Assembly (NCBI RefSeq): GCF_019134595.1
Contig: NZ_CP077770.1
Coordinates: 1,260,001-1,324,000, forward strand
Length of the DNA: 64,000 nucleotides
Direction of reading: 5' to 3'
Source: Pseudoalteromonas shioyasakiensis
GTDB lineage: Bacteria > Pseudomonadota > Gammaproteobacteria > Enterobacterales > Alteromonadaceae
Shown here: positions 21,010 to 29,114 of the stretch, piece after piece
Numbering within the stretch: the first letter of the stretch is position 1
Layout: every line of letters begins with the position of its first letter
Position numbers and translations under genes: made by a program
The notes under the pieces: model-generated
The model's database searches: none
What the model saw: only the letters and a program-made list of their open reading frames with translations
Told to the model about the DNA's origin: nothing

Positions 21010-22983
21010 TTGCAAAATGTGCTGATTCAAGTGTTTGGCTTGCTCGTTGCTGCCGTATTATTTGTTTGGTTCTTCAAACGAATTGGTTTACCACCTATTC
21101 TGGCTTATCTTGCCACAGGCGTGTTGGCGGGGAGCCATGGTATTGGCTGGATGGCGCAAAGCCACGAAATGCACTTTGTTGCCGAACTCGGCATTGTATT
21201 TTTACTGTTTAGCTTAGGGCTTGAGTTTTCATTGCCGCGTTTAATGGCAATGCGAAATATTGTGTTTGGCCTTGGCTCCTTACAGGTTGTGGTGACCAGC
21301 ATTGTATTTATGCTGATTTTACTGCTGTTAGAGCACAGCCTTTTAAATAGCTTTACCATTGCCAGTTTAATGGCGCTGTCTTCAACGGCGGTGGTGGTTA
21401 AGTTACTTAAAGAATCTGGAGATTTAAACCAGCGTCGCGGCCAGTTGGCAATAGGGGTGTTGCTATTTCAAGATATTGCTGTTGTCCCTCTACTCATTGT
21501 TTATCCTTTACTAGCCCAAAGTGGCTCTGAAGAAATTGCCGGTGCATTGGCTTTTGCACTTACTAAAGGCGCTTTAGTATGTATTTTATTGTTCGGCATA
21601 GGTAAATGGATTTTGCCTAAAGTGTTTAGCGAAATAGCGCTGGTAAGAACCGATGAGCTATTTATGCTAACGACTTTATTGGTTGCCTTGTTTGCCGCAG
21701 GCCTGACTTACCTATTTGGTTTATCGATGGCGTTAGGCGCCTTTTTAGCCGGCATGATGTTAGGAGAAAGCCATTATCGCCACCAACTAGAAGCCGATAT
21801 TCGGCCGTTTCGCGATATATTGATGGGGCTATTCTTTGTTACCGTCGGTATGCAGTTAGATGTGCTCTATGTACTTAATAGCTGGTACTGGATCATTGCG
21901 GTATTAATTGGCTTATTGCTATTTAAAATTGCGGTGCTCGCGATTTCTGCGCAAGTGATGGGTGAGCGTAAGCAAGATGCGGTATCTGCGGGTATTATGC
22001 TTTGGCAAATGGGAGAATTTGGTTTTGTGTTAATTGCACTTGCTTCGCAGCATTTGTTAATAAGTTCAGAGCAAGCTTCATTTTTAATTGCAGTTGGCGT
22101 GCTTTCAATGGCACTAACGCCTTACCTTATTGAAAAAACACCGCTTATTCTTAAAAAACTTGGCCTTTTAAGCCATGCTGGGCAGTACTGGCAACAGCCC
22201 GCGACAAGTAGCCCCTTGTATCAAAATCATATTGTGATCTGTGGCTTTTCTCGTGTTGGGCAAACCGTAGCACGCTTTTTAAAGCCAGAAGCAATTGAAT
22301 ACGTCGCAGTTGAGAGCAACCCCATCTTATTGCAAGAAGCAAAAGCGGCTGGCGAGCCGGTTATATTTGGCCATGTGAATCAAAAAGATATTTTAAAATC
22401 AGCGGGCGTAGAGCGGGCAAGGCTAGTCATTATTACCTTTACCGATTTTGAGCAAACGCAAATTGTTGTTGATGCCATCAAGCAAATAGCCCCTGACGTG
22501 AAGATACTGGTACGGATGCGCGATGACACCGAAATGGAAACACTTAAAGAGCTAGGTGTTACTGAGGTTGTACCAGAAACCCTTGAAGCAAGTTTGATGC
22601 TGGTTTCGCATGTGCTGTATATGTCTGGCGTACCGATGACACGGATCATTCGCCGTGTTAGTAAAGAGCGGCGTAACCGTTACAAGTTCTTAAATGGCTT
22701 TTTCACTGGCGATAAACTTGATGGCGAAGAGGCAAGTTCAGATAGGCTTGAGTATTTACATGTTATAGCTCTGCCTGAGCATGCTTATGCGGTAAATCAG
22801 AAAATTAGTGAGCTTAAGCTTGAGCAGCGCCGTGTGTCGGTTAGAGCGCTGCGCCGACAAGACCGAGAAATTGACGCGCCATCATCACAAACTATTTTAT
22901 TGGCAGGTGATATTTTAGTGCTGCAAGGCAAGCCTCGCCGAGTAGAGCGGGTAGAGCGGTTTTTACTCGACGGTATGGAGTAG
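21010..22983 (+). CDS. Kef-type monovalent cation:proton antiporter (CPA2) with RCK domains
   Basis: The 657-residue protein has about 12 membrane helices of the CPA2 exchanger fold (residues 1-375, with QDIAVVPLL in the core). It then has an RCK_N/TrkA-N Rossmann domain (IVICGFSRVGQTVARFLKPE) and a C-terminal TrkA-C domain (about 570-650). This is the KefB/KefC/YbaL layout: potassium or proton-coupled efflux gated by a nucleotide or thiol adduct. The exact ion and ligand cannot be read from sequence. The start is TTG 21010 after GGGAG. It is convergent with the patatin gene. Confidence 0.88.
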   Translation: MQNVLIQVFGLLVAAVLFVWFFKRIGLPPILAYLATGVLAGSHGIGWMAQSHEMHFVAELGIVFLLFSLGLEFSLPRLMAMRNIVFGLGSLQVVVTSIVFMLILLLLEHSLLNSFTIASLMALSSTAVVVKLLKESGDLNQRRGQLAIGVLLFQDIAVVPLLIVYPLLAQSGSEEIAGALAFALTKGALVCILLFGIGKWILPKVFSEIALVRTDELFMLTTLLVALFAAGLTYLFGLSMALGAFLAGMMLGESHYRHQLEADIRPFRDILMGLFFVTVGMQLDVLYVLNSWYWIIAVLIGLLLFKIAVLAISAQVMGERKQDAVSAGIMLWQMGEFGFVLIALASQHLLISSEQASFLIAVGVLSMALTPYLIEKTPLILKKLGLLSHAGQYWQQPATSSPLYQNHIVICGFSRVGQTVARFLKPEAIEYVAVESNPILLQEAKAAGEPVIFGHVNQKDILKSAGVERARLVIITFTDFEQTQIVVDAIKQIAPDVKILVRMRDDTEMETLKELGVTEVVPETLEASLMLVSHVLYMSGVPMTRIIRRVSKERRNRYKFLNGFFTGDKLDGEEASSDRLEYLHVIALPEHAYAVNQKISELKLEQRRVSVRALRRQDREIDAPSSQTILLAGDILVLQGKPRRVERVERFLLDGME

Positions 22984-22998
22984 CTATTAACTACTCCA
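22976..22998. terminator. Hairpin spanning both stop codons of the convergent kef-type and patatin genes
   Basis: A perfect eight-base stem TGGAGTAG / CTACTCCA with a seven-base loop includes the stop codon of each gene. There is no T run, so its action as a terminator is uncertain. Confidence 0.4.
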
Positions 22999-24136
22999 GC
23001 TCTAAGAATTTACGAATTTCAGGTAGCTTTTTAAGGCCATCTTGGTAGCCAATTTCAATGAGCTTTTGGGTATAACGTTTTTCAAACAGTAAGTAGCTCG
23101 TTAAACTCGATTGCGAACGTTTTTTCACGCCTATCATGCGAAGTAACACTTTGATTGCCATAGGCATGTCATCATAAAACTGAGCTGCGATTGCATTAAA
23201 GTTTTGCGATGGGTTGATCACGCAAGTTTCGATTTGTTTAAGCTCTTGGTGTTTGTCGCGGGCAGGCAAAAGGCTCAAAGTTCGGTTAATGCGCTGTAAG
23301 CGCTCTAAATCAGACTGTAGCGTGTCGGTAAAGACGCTATCGAGCAAGTGACCTGCAATATTCGAAAGACCCGGGTAATGAGGCTGGTAACCTGGTGGAT
23401 GCAATTCTTTTGGTTCATCAACACCAATAATAAAGATTTTTTCAGCACCTAAGTGAACCGACGGACTCAGTGGCGAAAGTTGGTGAATAGAGCCGTCGCC
23501 AAAATAGTGGTTATAAACATTCACGCTCGGGAACACCATAGGAATAGCGCTCGATGCCATTAAGTGCTCAACATTAATGCGGGTTGCTTGACCTTCACGC
23601 TTTGCTCTGCGCCAGGGCTTTTGTGTAAGTGACTGAAAAAATGCCACAGAGTCACCGGTGGTATAGCTCGAAGCAGTAATCGATACTGCATCTAGGTAGT
23701 TTTTATGCAGATTTCGTTCGATACGCGATAAATCGAGTATTTCGTGCAGTAGTTTTCGCAGAGGCTTATTGTTTAGCAAACTCGCTGGTGGGTGATTTAT
23801 ATGTTCAGATTGAAAACTCGTGAGCATGTTGCGAGTAATATGTAAAAACACACTTAAAAAGTCGCTTTTATAAACCTGAGAGGTCGAAAAATTCTTCCAC
23901 ACCCATTCAAGTTTTTTGCATGCTAAATGCGCACACGATGCATAACATGCTAATGCAGCGGAATTAATTGCGCCTGCTGATGTCCCATTAATAATAGTAA
24001 AGGGCAGCGGTGCTGTACGAGGCATGCTTTGCGTTATCGCTTTAAGCACACCAACTTGATAAGCCGCTCGCGCGCCACCACCTGTTAGTAATAAAGCGAT
24101 TTTAGAGTGCTGTGTTTTTTTTAACTTACTGCTCAT
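22991..24136 (-). CDS. Patatin-like phospholipase
   Basis: The protein (381 residues from ATG 24136) is a cytoplasmic-type patatin lipid acyl hydrolase. The oxyanion motif GGGARAAYQVGVL is at about residues 20-32, the nucleophile elbow is GTSAGAI, and the second catalytic residue is in GDGSIHQLSPL. No signal peptide is present. A longer frame from TTG 24178 adds 14 residues without a ribosome site and is not favoured. The substrate is unknown. Its neighbour is an ion antiporter on the opposite strand with no evident link. Confidence 0.87.
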   Translation of the reverse strand: MSSKLKKTQHSKIALLLTGGGARAAYQVGVLKAITQSMPRTAPLPFTIINGTSAGAINSAALACYASCAHLACKKLEWVWKNFSTSQVYKSDFLSVFLHITRNMLTSFQSEHINHPPASLLNNKPLRKLLHEILDLSRIERNLHKNYLDAVSITASSYTTGDSVAFFQSLTQKPWRRAKREGQATRINVEHLMASSAIPMVFPSVNVYNHYFGDGSIHQLSPLSPSVHLGAEKIFIIGVDEPKELHPPGYQPHYPGLSNIAGHLLDSVFTDTLQSDLERLQRINRTLSLLPARDKHQELKQIETCVINPSQNFNAIAAQFYDDMPMAIKVLLRMIGVKKRSQSSLTSYLLFEKRYTQKLIEIGYQDGLKKLPEIRKFLELE

Positions 24137-24270
24137 GGTTGCATTTAAATAGTTGTGCGTCTTTACTTTATTTATCAACTGTAAGTCTTTAAGCTAGAAG
24201 AAGCAAAGATTAGCTCAAGGCTAAATGGTTTTTTCGTATTTTTATCTGTTTTATTTTTAAGGGAGTGTCT

Positions 24271-25134
24271 ATGTCAGAGCATTCGTCAGAGCCTGAAGTA
24301 CAAAAGGGTTCATCAAATAACAACCTGATTTTTGCGGTGGTTGTGCTTATCCTTGTTGCTGGTGTGGCAGCGTTTATTTTATTAAAGCCTGAAGATAAAC
24401 CCGTGCAAGTTGTTGAAGATATTGTTGCAGAAGAAGCGCCAGTTGTTGAGTATCAAGAGCCTGAACCAGAACCTGAAGTGACAGAGCCTGAGCCAGAACC
24501 CGTTGTAGTCGATACTGCTCCAGAGCGCACTCCAGAGCCAGTTCCAGAAGTTGAACCATTACCAACGTTAAATGAAAGCGATGAAGTGGTTGTTGCTCGT
24601 ATGGATGAGTTACTAAGTGACCAAGTGATGAGCTTAATGGTGACCGACGATCTTATTCGCCGTGGTGTTGTGTATGTTGATAACATCGCCAAAGGTAAAG
24701 TGGCATTAAGCCATGCACCTGTTGAGCGTCCTAAAGAGTCGTTTAAAGTTATTGAGGGCGACATTTTAACAATCGACCCAAATAGCTATGAGCGCTACAC
24801 GCCATATGTGAAACTATTTACCAGCCTAAGCGCTGCTCAAGTTATTCGTATGTACGATGAATACAAACCACTTATCAATGAAGCTTATGCAGAAATTGGC
24901 TACGAAGGTGATGCATTCACAGGCACGCTAGAAGAGGCGATTGATGTACTGCTTGATACGCCAGAGCCTAAAGGTGATATGCCACTTGTTCGTAACTCAG
25001 TTACTTATCAATATGCTTACTCTGAGTGGGAAAATCTACCTGATGCGCAAAAACAATTACTGCGTATGGGCCCAGAAAATATGGAAAAAGTGAAAGCAGC
25101 ACTGCGCAACATTAAAGCTGAACTTGAACAGTAA
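24271..25134 (+). CDS. DUF3014 family single-pass membrane protein
   Basis: The 287-residue protein has a short cytoplasmic N-terminus and one membrane helix (about residues 20-40: LIFAVVVLILVAGVAAFIL). It then has a Pro-Glu-rich linker (EPEPEPEVTEPEPEPVV) of about 60 residues, and a C-terminal periplasmic domain matching the DUF3014 family. The layout suggests a tethered periplasmic domain reaching through the cell wall; its function is unknown. The start ATG 24271 lies five bases after AAGGGAG. A GTG two codons earlier overlaps that ribosome site and is unlikely. Confidence 0.85.
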   Translation: MSEHSSEPEVQKGSSNNNLIFAVVVLILVAGVAAFILLKPEDKPVQVVEDIVAEEAPVVEYQEPEPEPEVTEPEPEPVVVDTAPERTPEPVPEVEPLPTLNESDEVVVARMDELLSDQVMSLMVTDDLIRRGVVYVDNIAKGKVALSHAPVERPKESFKVIEGDILTIDPNSYERYTPYVKLFTSLSAAQVIRMYDEYKPLINEAYAEIGYEGDAFTGTLEEAIDVLLDTPEPKGDMPLVRNSVTYQYAYSEWENLPDAQKQLLRMGPENMEKVKAALRNIKAELEQ

Positions 25135-25155
25135 GCGATAACCCCCTTAATGACA

Positions 25156-25196
25156 GTGCGATTGTATACCAAGTATGCAATCGCACTTTCTTTTTC
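25156..25196 (+). terminator. Rho-independent terminator after the DUF3014 gene
   Basis: A nine-base stem GTGCGATTG / CAATCGCAC, with further pairing inside the loop, is followed by TTTCTTTTTC. It insulates ffs from the upstream gene. Confidence 0.85.
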
Positions 25197-25205
25197 GAAT
25201 ACCCC

Positions 25206-25234
25206 TTGAATAACAGGCTAAAAGTAGAGATAAT
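25206..25234 (+). promoter_or_regulatory. ffs promoter
   Basis: A -35 TTGAAT (25206-25211) and a -10 GATAAT (25229-25234) have the optimal 17-base spacer. The region just after the -10, CCCTCCCGCGCC, is GC-rich, as in stringently controlled stable-RNA promoters. The predicted start near 25241 lies about 22 bases before the mature RNA, implying a 5' leader removed by processing. Confidence 0.75.
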
Positions 25235-25262
25235 CCCTCCCGCGCCAAACAAGGCCCTCAAT

Positions 25263-25372
25263 GGTAGTCTTATTGGTCCTCTCGCAACACTAGCAGGTGA
25301 ACCTGGTCAGGCCCGGAAGGGAGCAGCCACAGCGTGTGACGTGTGTGCCGAGATGCGGCTGGTAAGACTGCC
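25263..25372 (+). ncRNA. ffs: 4.5S RNA, signal recognition particle RNA (bacterial small type)
   Basis: The SRP RNA binds the Ffh M domain to form the particle that targets membrane proteins. The diagnostic domain IV is present: CCTGGTCAGGCCCGGAAGG, then GAGCAGCCA, followed by the conserved ATGACGNGTGTGCCG-like GTGTGACGTGTGTGCCG. The ends pair: GGTAGTCTTA at 25263 with TAAGACTGCC at 25363-25372, giving a single long hairpin of about 110 bases. The size matches the 114-base E. coli RNA. Its protein partner Ffh is encoded at 49318 in the same window. Confidence 0.96.
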
Positions 25373-25393
25373 ACCCAAAATTCTATTTGGGTG
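25372..25393 (+). terminator. Terminator-like hairpin directly after ffs
   Basis: The stem CACCCAAA / TTTGGGTG has a six-base loop that begins at the 3' end of the RNA. The T tract that follows is weak (ACTTTCATCATTT). Confidence 0.7.
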
Positions 25394-25495
25394 ACTTTCA
25401 TCATTTAAATTCCTTTTAAAAACATTCTTTAGTACTCTTCTTTTATTCCTGCATTAATTAAATTTAACTTTAAGTGTGTTTATTTTTAAGTTATC

Positions 25496-25651
25496 GAGAC
25501 ATCCACTTTAGATAGTTATCTAGACACCCACATTAAAATGTAAACTTCGTCTTTATGTATATGATTGAATTGAAGGAGACACTGCTGGTGAGGTACAGGT
25601 AATGAAAATTAAAAAGACACCCACTTTAGAATTAAAAAGACACCCACTCTA
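25496..25651. repeat. Left cluster of AGACACCC repeats beside the RAYT gene
   Basis: Four copies of AGACAcCCAC are seen: at about 25497 (variant AGACATCCAC), 25523, 25615 and 25638. Two of them share the flank AAAAAGACACCCACT, and three continue TTTA or close to it. On the minus strand they read GTGGGTGTCT, the same core as the right cluster but in opposite orientation. The stretch 25652-25833 holds no gene; a small GGGCA/TGCCC hairpin lies near 25783-25797. Confidence 0.75.
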
Positions 25652-25833
25652 GTAGATTTTTTAATAGCTAACTTTAAATGTGACTTGCCCAGTCGTTCTA
25701 AATTAATTTACCAAGTTAATTTATACATCGAATGTTCTTTTTACATGATTCTGTAGTTATTGTCTGATTAGTGCCAGATTTCGGGCAAGCTCTGCCCAAG
25801 GGTAAGACCACTTTAAACATTTTGAGTTTTGGT

Positions 25834-26808
25834 TTAGGCAAATAGTGCACGACTAGTGCTAATAGAGCTCCTTCGCTTTCGTTTCATGTGATTTGCATAC
25901 TCAGTTATAGCCTGTTCTTTACCAGCCGTATTTTTAAATGAGCGGGTAAAGGAAGTGGTGAGTGTAAGCCAGTTATCAGTACAAATGTTTAATCTTTCAA
26001 GTATTGGTAATGCCTCTTCTGGTATTTTCCCAGGCTTATCATCTCGTATTGAGCGGCCCGTCCAATCTACAAGTTGTAGATATGTTTTGAGCTCAAATGG
26101 TAGCCCTCTAGGCATATGTTTACGTGGTTTACCTGCAAAGCGCATAAGTGATTTTGGTTGCTTATTATTTTGAGCTGCATTAATTCTAGATTTAATACTG
26201 GTGTAGTCAGACTCTTCTGGTAAATCAGCCGCTTTTGCTCTTACTGGGTTTAAATCAACATAAGCAAGGCATGCAGCAAGTGCAGCTTCATCCAGCAAGG
26301 CTTGTGACTTAAAACGACCTTCCCAAAACCGACCTTTACATTCATCCTCTTGATTCGCTTTTCGTGCAATACCCTCATTAAGAACACGCATGAACCAACT
26401 GATGCTACTGAGCCGTTCTCGATATAAATTTACTCTGGTATTAACCGCAGCGAGTTCAGCTTGTGTTAGCAATTCGCCATTTAAGAACCGTTGGCAAAGG
26501 AATGTACTCTTAAATAACTTGTGCCATCTAATAAGAATCGCTTTATTATTCAGACGCTTTGCTTTTGCTATATCGATGTGCAGGACTAGATGAGTGTGGT
26601 TGCTCATAACCGCGTAGGCGCAAATATCAATACAAAATATCCTGCCAAGTTGAAGTAGTTTCTTTTCAACCCAATCCCGCCTGTATTCATATGAACGACC
26701 CGTTAGAGGGTCTTGTCCACACAAATAAGCGCGACGAACGCAACGTGAAATGCAGTGATAATAAGGCGTGTTTGAAATACTAATTAAGTTTCTACGTGGG
26801 GTTGCCAT
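25834..26808 (-). CDS. REP-associated tyrosine transposase (IS200-like Y1, HUH family)
   Basis: The 324-residue protein has the HUH metal motif at His71-Thr-His73 (SNHTHLVLHID). The conserved LAYVDLNPVRAKA holds Tyr183, which aligns with the catalytic Tyr115 of E. coli TnpA-REP in YIYINP (from memory). The segment GRFWEGRFKSQ is also typical. The N-terminus is MATPRRNLISISNTPYYHCISR. The C-terminal 130 residues are an extension beyond the minimal Y1 fold, rich in basic residues at the end. The start ATG 26808 has GGAGGAG six bases upstream; the in-frame ATG at 26823 lies just upstream of that site. The active-site residues are intact, so it may be functional. Confidence 0.88.
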   Translation of the reverse strand: MATPRRNLISISNTPYYHCISRCVRRAYLCGQDPLTGRSYEYRRDWVEKKLLQLGRIFCIDICAYAVMSNHTHLVLHIDIAKAKRLNNKAILIRWHKLFKSTFLCQRFLNGELLTQAELAAVNTRVNLYRERLSSISWFMRVLNEGIARKANQEDECKGRFWEGRFKSQALLDEAALAACLAYVDLNPVRAKAADLPEESDYTSIKSRINAAQNNKQPKSLMRFAGKPRKHMPRGLPFELKTYLQLVDWTGRSIRDDKPGKIPEEALPILERLNICTDNWLTLTTSFTRSFKNTAGKEQAITEYANHMKRKRRSSISTSRALFA

Positions 26809-26874
26809 GCTCTTCTCCTCCATGAGTTGAACAATTTAAGTTTAGTCATAATTTTGAGAAGTGAGAAATATTAA

Positions 26875-26976
26875 GCTGGGTGTCTAGTTAGTGGTTATTT
26901 TGTTTATAGGTTAACTCTGTGGAGTGATAGAAATTAATATGGGTGTCTGGTTAGTGATATGGGTGTCTTGTTAGTA
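26875..26976. repeat. Right cluster of GGGTGTCTnGTTAGT repeats beside the RAYT gene
   Basis: Three direct copies are seen: GGGTGTCTAGTTAGTG at about 26878, GGGTGTCTGGTTAGTG at about 26941 and GGGTGTCTTGTTAGTA at about 26961. The last two are tandem with a 20-base period. The core is the inverse of the left cluster. They lie upstream of the transposase gene and may also affect its expression. Confidence 0.78.
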
Positions 26977-26992
26977 AAGAAATTAACTGATT

Positions 26993-27026
26993 ATTTGATC
27001 CCATAGCTTTAGTTATGGGATCAAAT
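26993..27026. terminator. Perfect 13-bp hairpin downstream of the GH13 gene
   Basis: ATTTGATCCCATA and its exact complement TATGGGATCAAAT flank an eight-base loop. It is 35 bases beyond the end of the minus-strand glycoside hydrolase gene. No T run follows on either strand, so it may instead be an mRNA-stabilising hairpin or part of the repeat unit. Confidence 0.45.
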
Positions 27027-27061
27027 TTGGTTATTGGGGGGAGTAAGCTAAGGAGGACGAG

Positions 27062-28441
27062 TTATTCTACAAAGACTCTAAATCCCCATGCTGGAATTGT
27101 GAGTTCTGTTGTTTGAGTAAATTCCATTGCCTGTTTTGAAAAAGCATCCGTGTATTTACCTAAAAACAATGGCTCTTTAAAGCTAACTGTTTGTGGCGCT
27201 TTTGATAGGTTGAATACGGCAAATACTTTATCGTTGCCTTTTGCACGAACAAAGCTAAGCACCTGTTTTGGTGCGGTGTTTGGTACATGCACCATGCGGC
27301 CGCCAAATTGGCCATTCCACAGTGCTTCATTACTATGTTTGAGTGCAAATAGTGATTGGTATAAATCACCAATAGGGTGCTTTTGCCATTTGATAGGGTC
27401 ACGTTCAAAAAAAGCGAGGCGTTTATCGTTACCCGCTTCTTGGCCGTTGTAAATCATCGGGAAGCCTTCGCCAACGACAGATAATGCAATAACGGCTTCG
27501 AGTGCATCGCCATAGTTTTCGAACATGGTGCCTTCCCATGCGTTGCTATCATGGTTGGCAACACCCACAAGGCGATAAGCTTCTTCTGGAAATGCACTTT
27601 CGTTCCATGAATAATAAACGAAGAGGGCGCTGACATCAGCATGTCCATTTACGATTTTATGCATGTGCTCAGACCATGACCATGCGTAAGTCATATCAAA
27701 TGCTTCGGCATGTAAATCGCGAGACTCCCACTCAGCAAGCATTAAAACAGGCTTTATGTCATCAAGCTCACGGCGGACGTTATTCCAAAAATCTACGGGC
27801 ACAAAGCCTGCCACATCACAGCGATAGCCATCAATACCGACTTCTTTTACCCAGTATTTCATTGATTCTGTCATATATTCACGTAGAGCAGGCTTTGAAT
27901 AATCAAAGTCAATAATGTCAGACCAATCCCACCACGGCGTCGGCCTAAATTGGCCTTTGTAGTCTCGGTCGTACCAATCGGGGTGCTCATATCGAAGCCT
28001 GTTATCCCAAGCACTGTGGTTTGCTACCCAATCTAAAATGACATACATCCCCATATCATGGGCTTTGTTCACAAATGTTTTAAGGTCTTCTAATGTGCCA
28101 AACTCTGGGTTTACTTTACGGTAATCTTTTACAGAATAAGGGCTACCTAAACTGCCTTTGCGGTTTTCTTCACCAATCGGGTTTATTGGCATAAGCCAAA
28201 TAATATCAACGCCTAACTCTTTCAAGCGTGGCAATTGCTGTTGTGCTGCATTAAAGGTGCCTTGTGGAGTAAATTGGCGAGTGTTTAATTGATACAGTAC
28301 CGCATTTTTTGACCATTCCGGGTGAGTTAGTTTTACGTAAGGCATGGGCTCATAGGCACTGTTTGAAGTTTTAGTGTGTGTACATGCAGTAATGAGGCTT
28401 AGCAATAAAATAAGCACACTTTTGGTTAGCATTGAATTCAT
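27062..28441 (-). CDS. GH13 alpha-amylase family lipoprotein
   Basis: This 459-residue lipoprotein has a signal peptide with the lipobox ITAC (Cys20) and a GH13 (beta/alpha)8 barrel. The four conserved regions are seen: I DWVANH, II GYRCDVAGF (nucleophile Asp), III LAEWE (acid/base Glu) and IV VANHDSN (transition-state Asp). A C-terminal beta domain starts near residue 375. The predicted role is hydrolysis of alpha-glucans or maltodextrins at the envelope; the precise specificity is not readable. The start ATG 28441 has AAGG upstream. It stands alone, with no maltodextrin transport genes nearby. Confidence 0.9.
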   Translation of the reverse strand: MNSMLTKSVLILLLSLITACTHTKTSNSAYEPMPYVKLTHPEWSKNAVLYQLNTRQFTPQGTFNAAQQQLPRLKELGVDIIWLMPINPIGEENRKGSLGSPYSVKDYRKVNPEFGTLEDLKTFVNKAHDMGMYVILDWVANHSAWDNRLRYEHPDWYDRDYKGQFRPTPWWDWSDIIDFDYSKPALREYMTESMKYWVKEVGIDGYRCDVAGFVPVDFWNNVRRELDDIKPVLMLAEWESRDLHAEAFDMTYAWSWSEHMHKIVNGHADVSALFVYYSWNESAFPEEAYRLVGVANHDSNAWEGTMFENYGDALEAVIALSVVGEGFPMIYNGQEAGNDKRLAFFERDPIKWQKHPIGDLYQSLFALKHSNEALWNGQFGGRMVHVPNTAPKQVLSFVRAKGNDKVFAVFNLSKAPQTVSFKEPLFLGKYTDAFSKQAMEFTQTTELTIPAWGFRVFVE

Positions 28442-28643
28442 ATCAGGCCTTGTTGTCGAATAAACGTGTTGTATGAAAAAACAACACTTCGACTAAATAT
28501 ATACCCTGAGCTAATATTTACAATTAAATGCATACGTATTCACAGTGTGGTTACATAATCGATTAAGTAGCAATATTACGCTTAATTATATTTGGATGGG
28601 GGCTAAATACTTAAATGATTAAATAGGGTGGGGAAATATGTAA

Positions 28644-28676
28644 AAACGACAGCAAGAAAAAGCTAAGCTGTCGTTT
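28644..28676 (-). terminator. Terminator after the small winged-helix-like gene
   Basis: A ten-base stem AAACGACAGC / GCTGTCGTTT; read on the minus strand it is followed by a T run. It lies 12 bases beyond the end of the gene at 28689. Confidence 0.82.
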
Positions 28677-28688
28677 AAATATGCCGAG

Positions 28689-28889
28689 CTAGGCTGAAAT
28701 CATAAAAGCCGATTTACTGGCATCCCAGCTGATCAGTTTTTTAATTTCTAGCTCTTTTATAATGGTTAGTAATTCAGAGTCACTTAGGCAGCAGCCTTGT
28801 TTTAGTTTATCGAGTGATATCTCTTTATTACGGCTATGAAGCTTAGAGGCCAACATAATACGGTAGATTAATTTTGACTTACGGTTCAT
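28689..28889 (-). CDS. Small winged-helix-like protein, unknown function
   Basis: This 66-residue protein starts at ATG 28889, eight bases after a strong GGAGGAG ribosome site. Its pattern is a helix (KLIYRIMLASKLHS), a second helix (SLDKLKQ), a turn and recognition-like helix (SDSELLTIIKELEIKKL), then a beta hairpin (ISWDASKSAFMIS). This looks like a short winged helix-turn-helix domain with little else. It could be a small DNA-binding or adaptor protein. It is monocistronic with its own terminator, which supports it as a real gene. I do not recognise a named family. Confidence 0.7.
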   Translation of the reverse strand: MNRKSKLIYRIMLASKLHSRNKEISLDKLKQGCCLSDSELLTIIKELEIKKLISWDASKSAFMISA

Positions 28890-29114
28890 AACGCATCTCC
28901 TCCACATTTTTGTTGATAGCATTTTAGTTGCTACTTGGTTTTTATAATTTGGTGCAATGTGTACTGATGATTTTTTCGACTATGAGGGATCTTTTTAGCC
29001 AAGTCAATCAATATAGGATAAAAATTATACAGTATTGAATTAGCAGGAGAAACGTTAAAATAAAATTGCAAGCTATTGAAATAAAACGAAATTAAGATTT
29101 TCGCTTGGGCAGGC

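Larger units (their letters stand above)
25496..26976 (-). mobile_element. REP-associated tyrosine transposase (RAYT) unit with flanking inverted repeats
   Basis: A single Y1/HUH transposase gene lies between two clusters of short repeats with the shared core GGGTGTCT facing each other. This is the layout of RAYT genes, which are usually single-copy domesticated IS200-like transposases associated with dispersed REP elements. The boundaries are taken from the outermost repeats and are approximate; no target-site duplication was identified. Confidence 0.6.

Noticed and set aside
24453..24764. A minus-strand open frame rich in Ser and Gly (GSGSGS tail) opposite the DUF3014 gene
   Set aside because: It is the antisense image of the Pro-Glu-rich linker codons; it has no ribosome site, and the plus-strand gene has a clear start and family match.
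25557..25604. A 15-codon frame ending LVRYR between the left repeat copies
   Set aside because: It is too short and lacks a convincing ribosome site; it could be a remnant of an older element, but this cannot be shown.
25496..26976. The GACACCC repeats as a CRISPR array
   Set aside because: The repeats are short, irregularly spaced, inverted across a transposase gene, and there are no cas genes.
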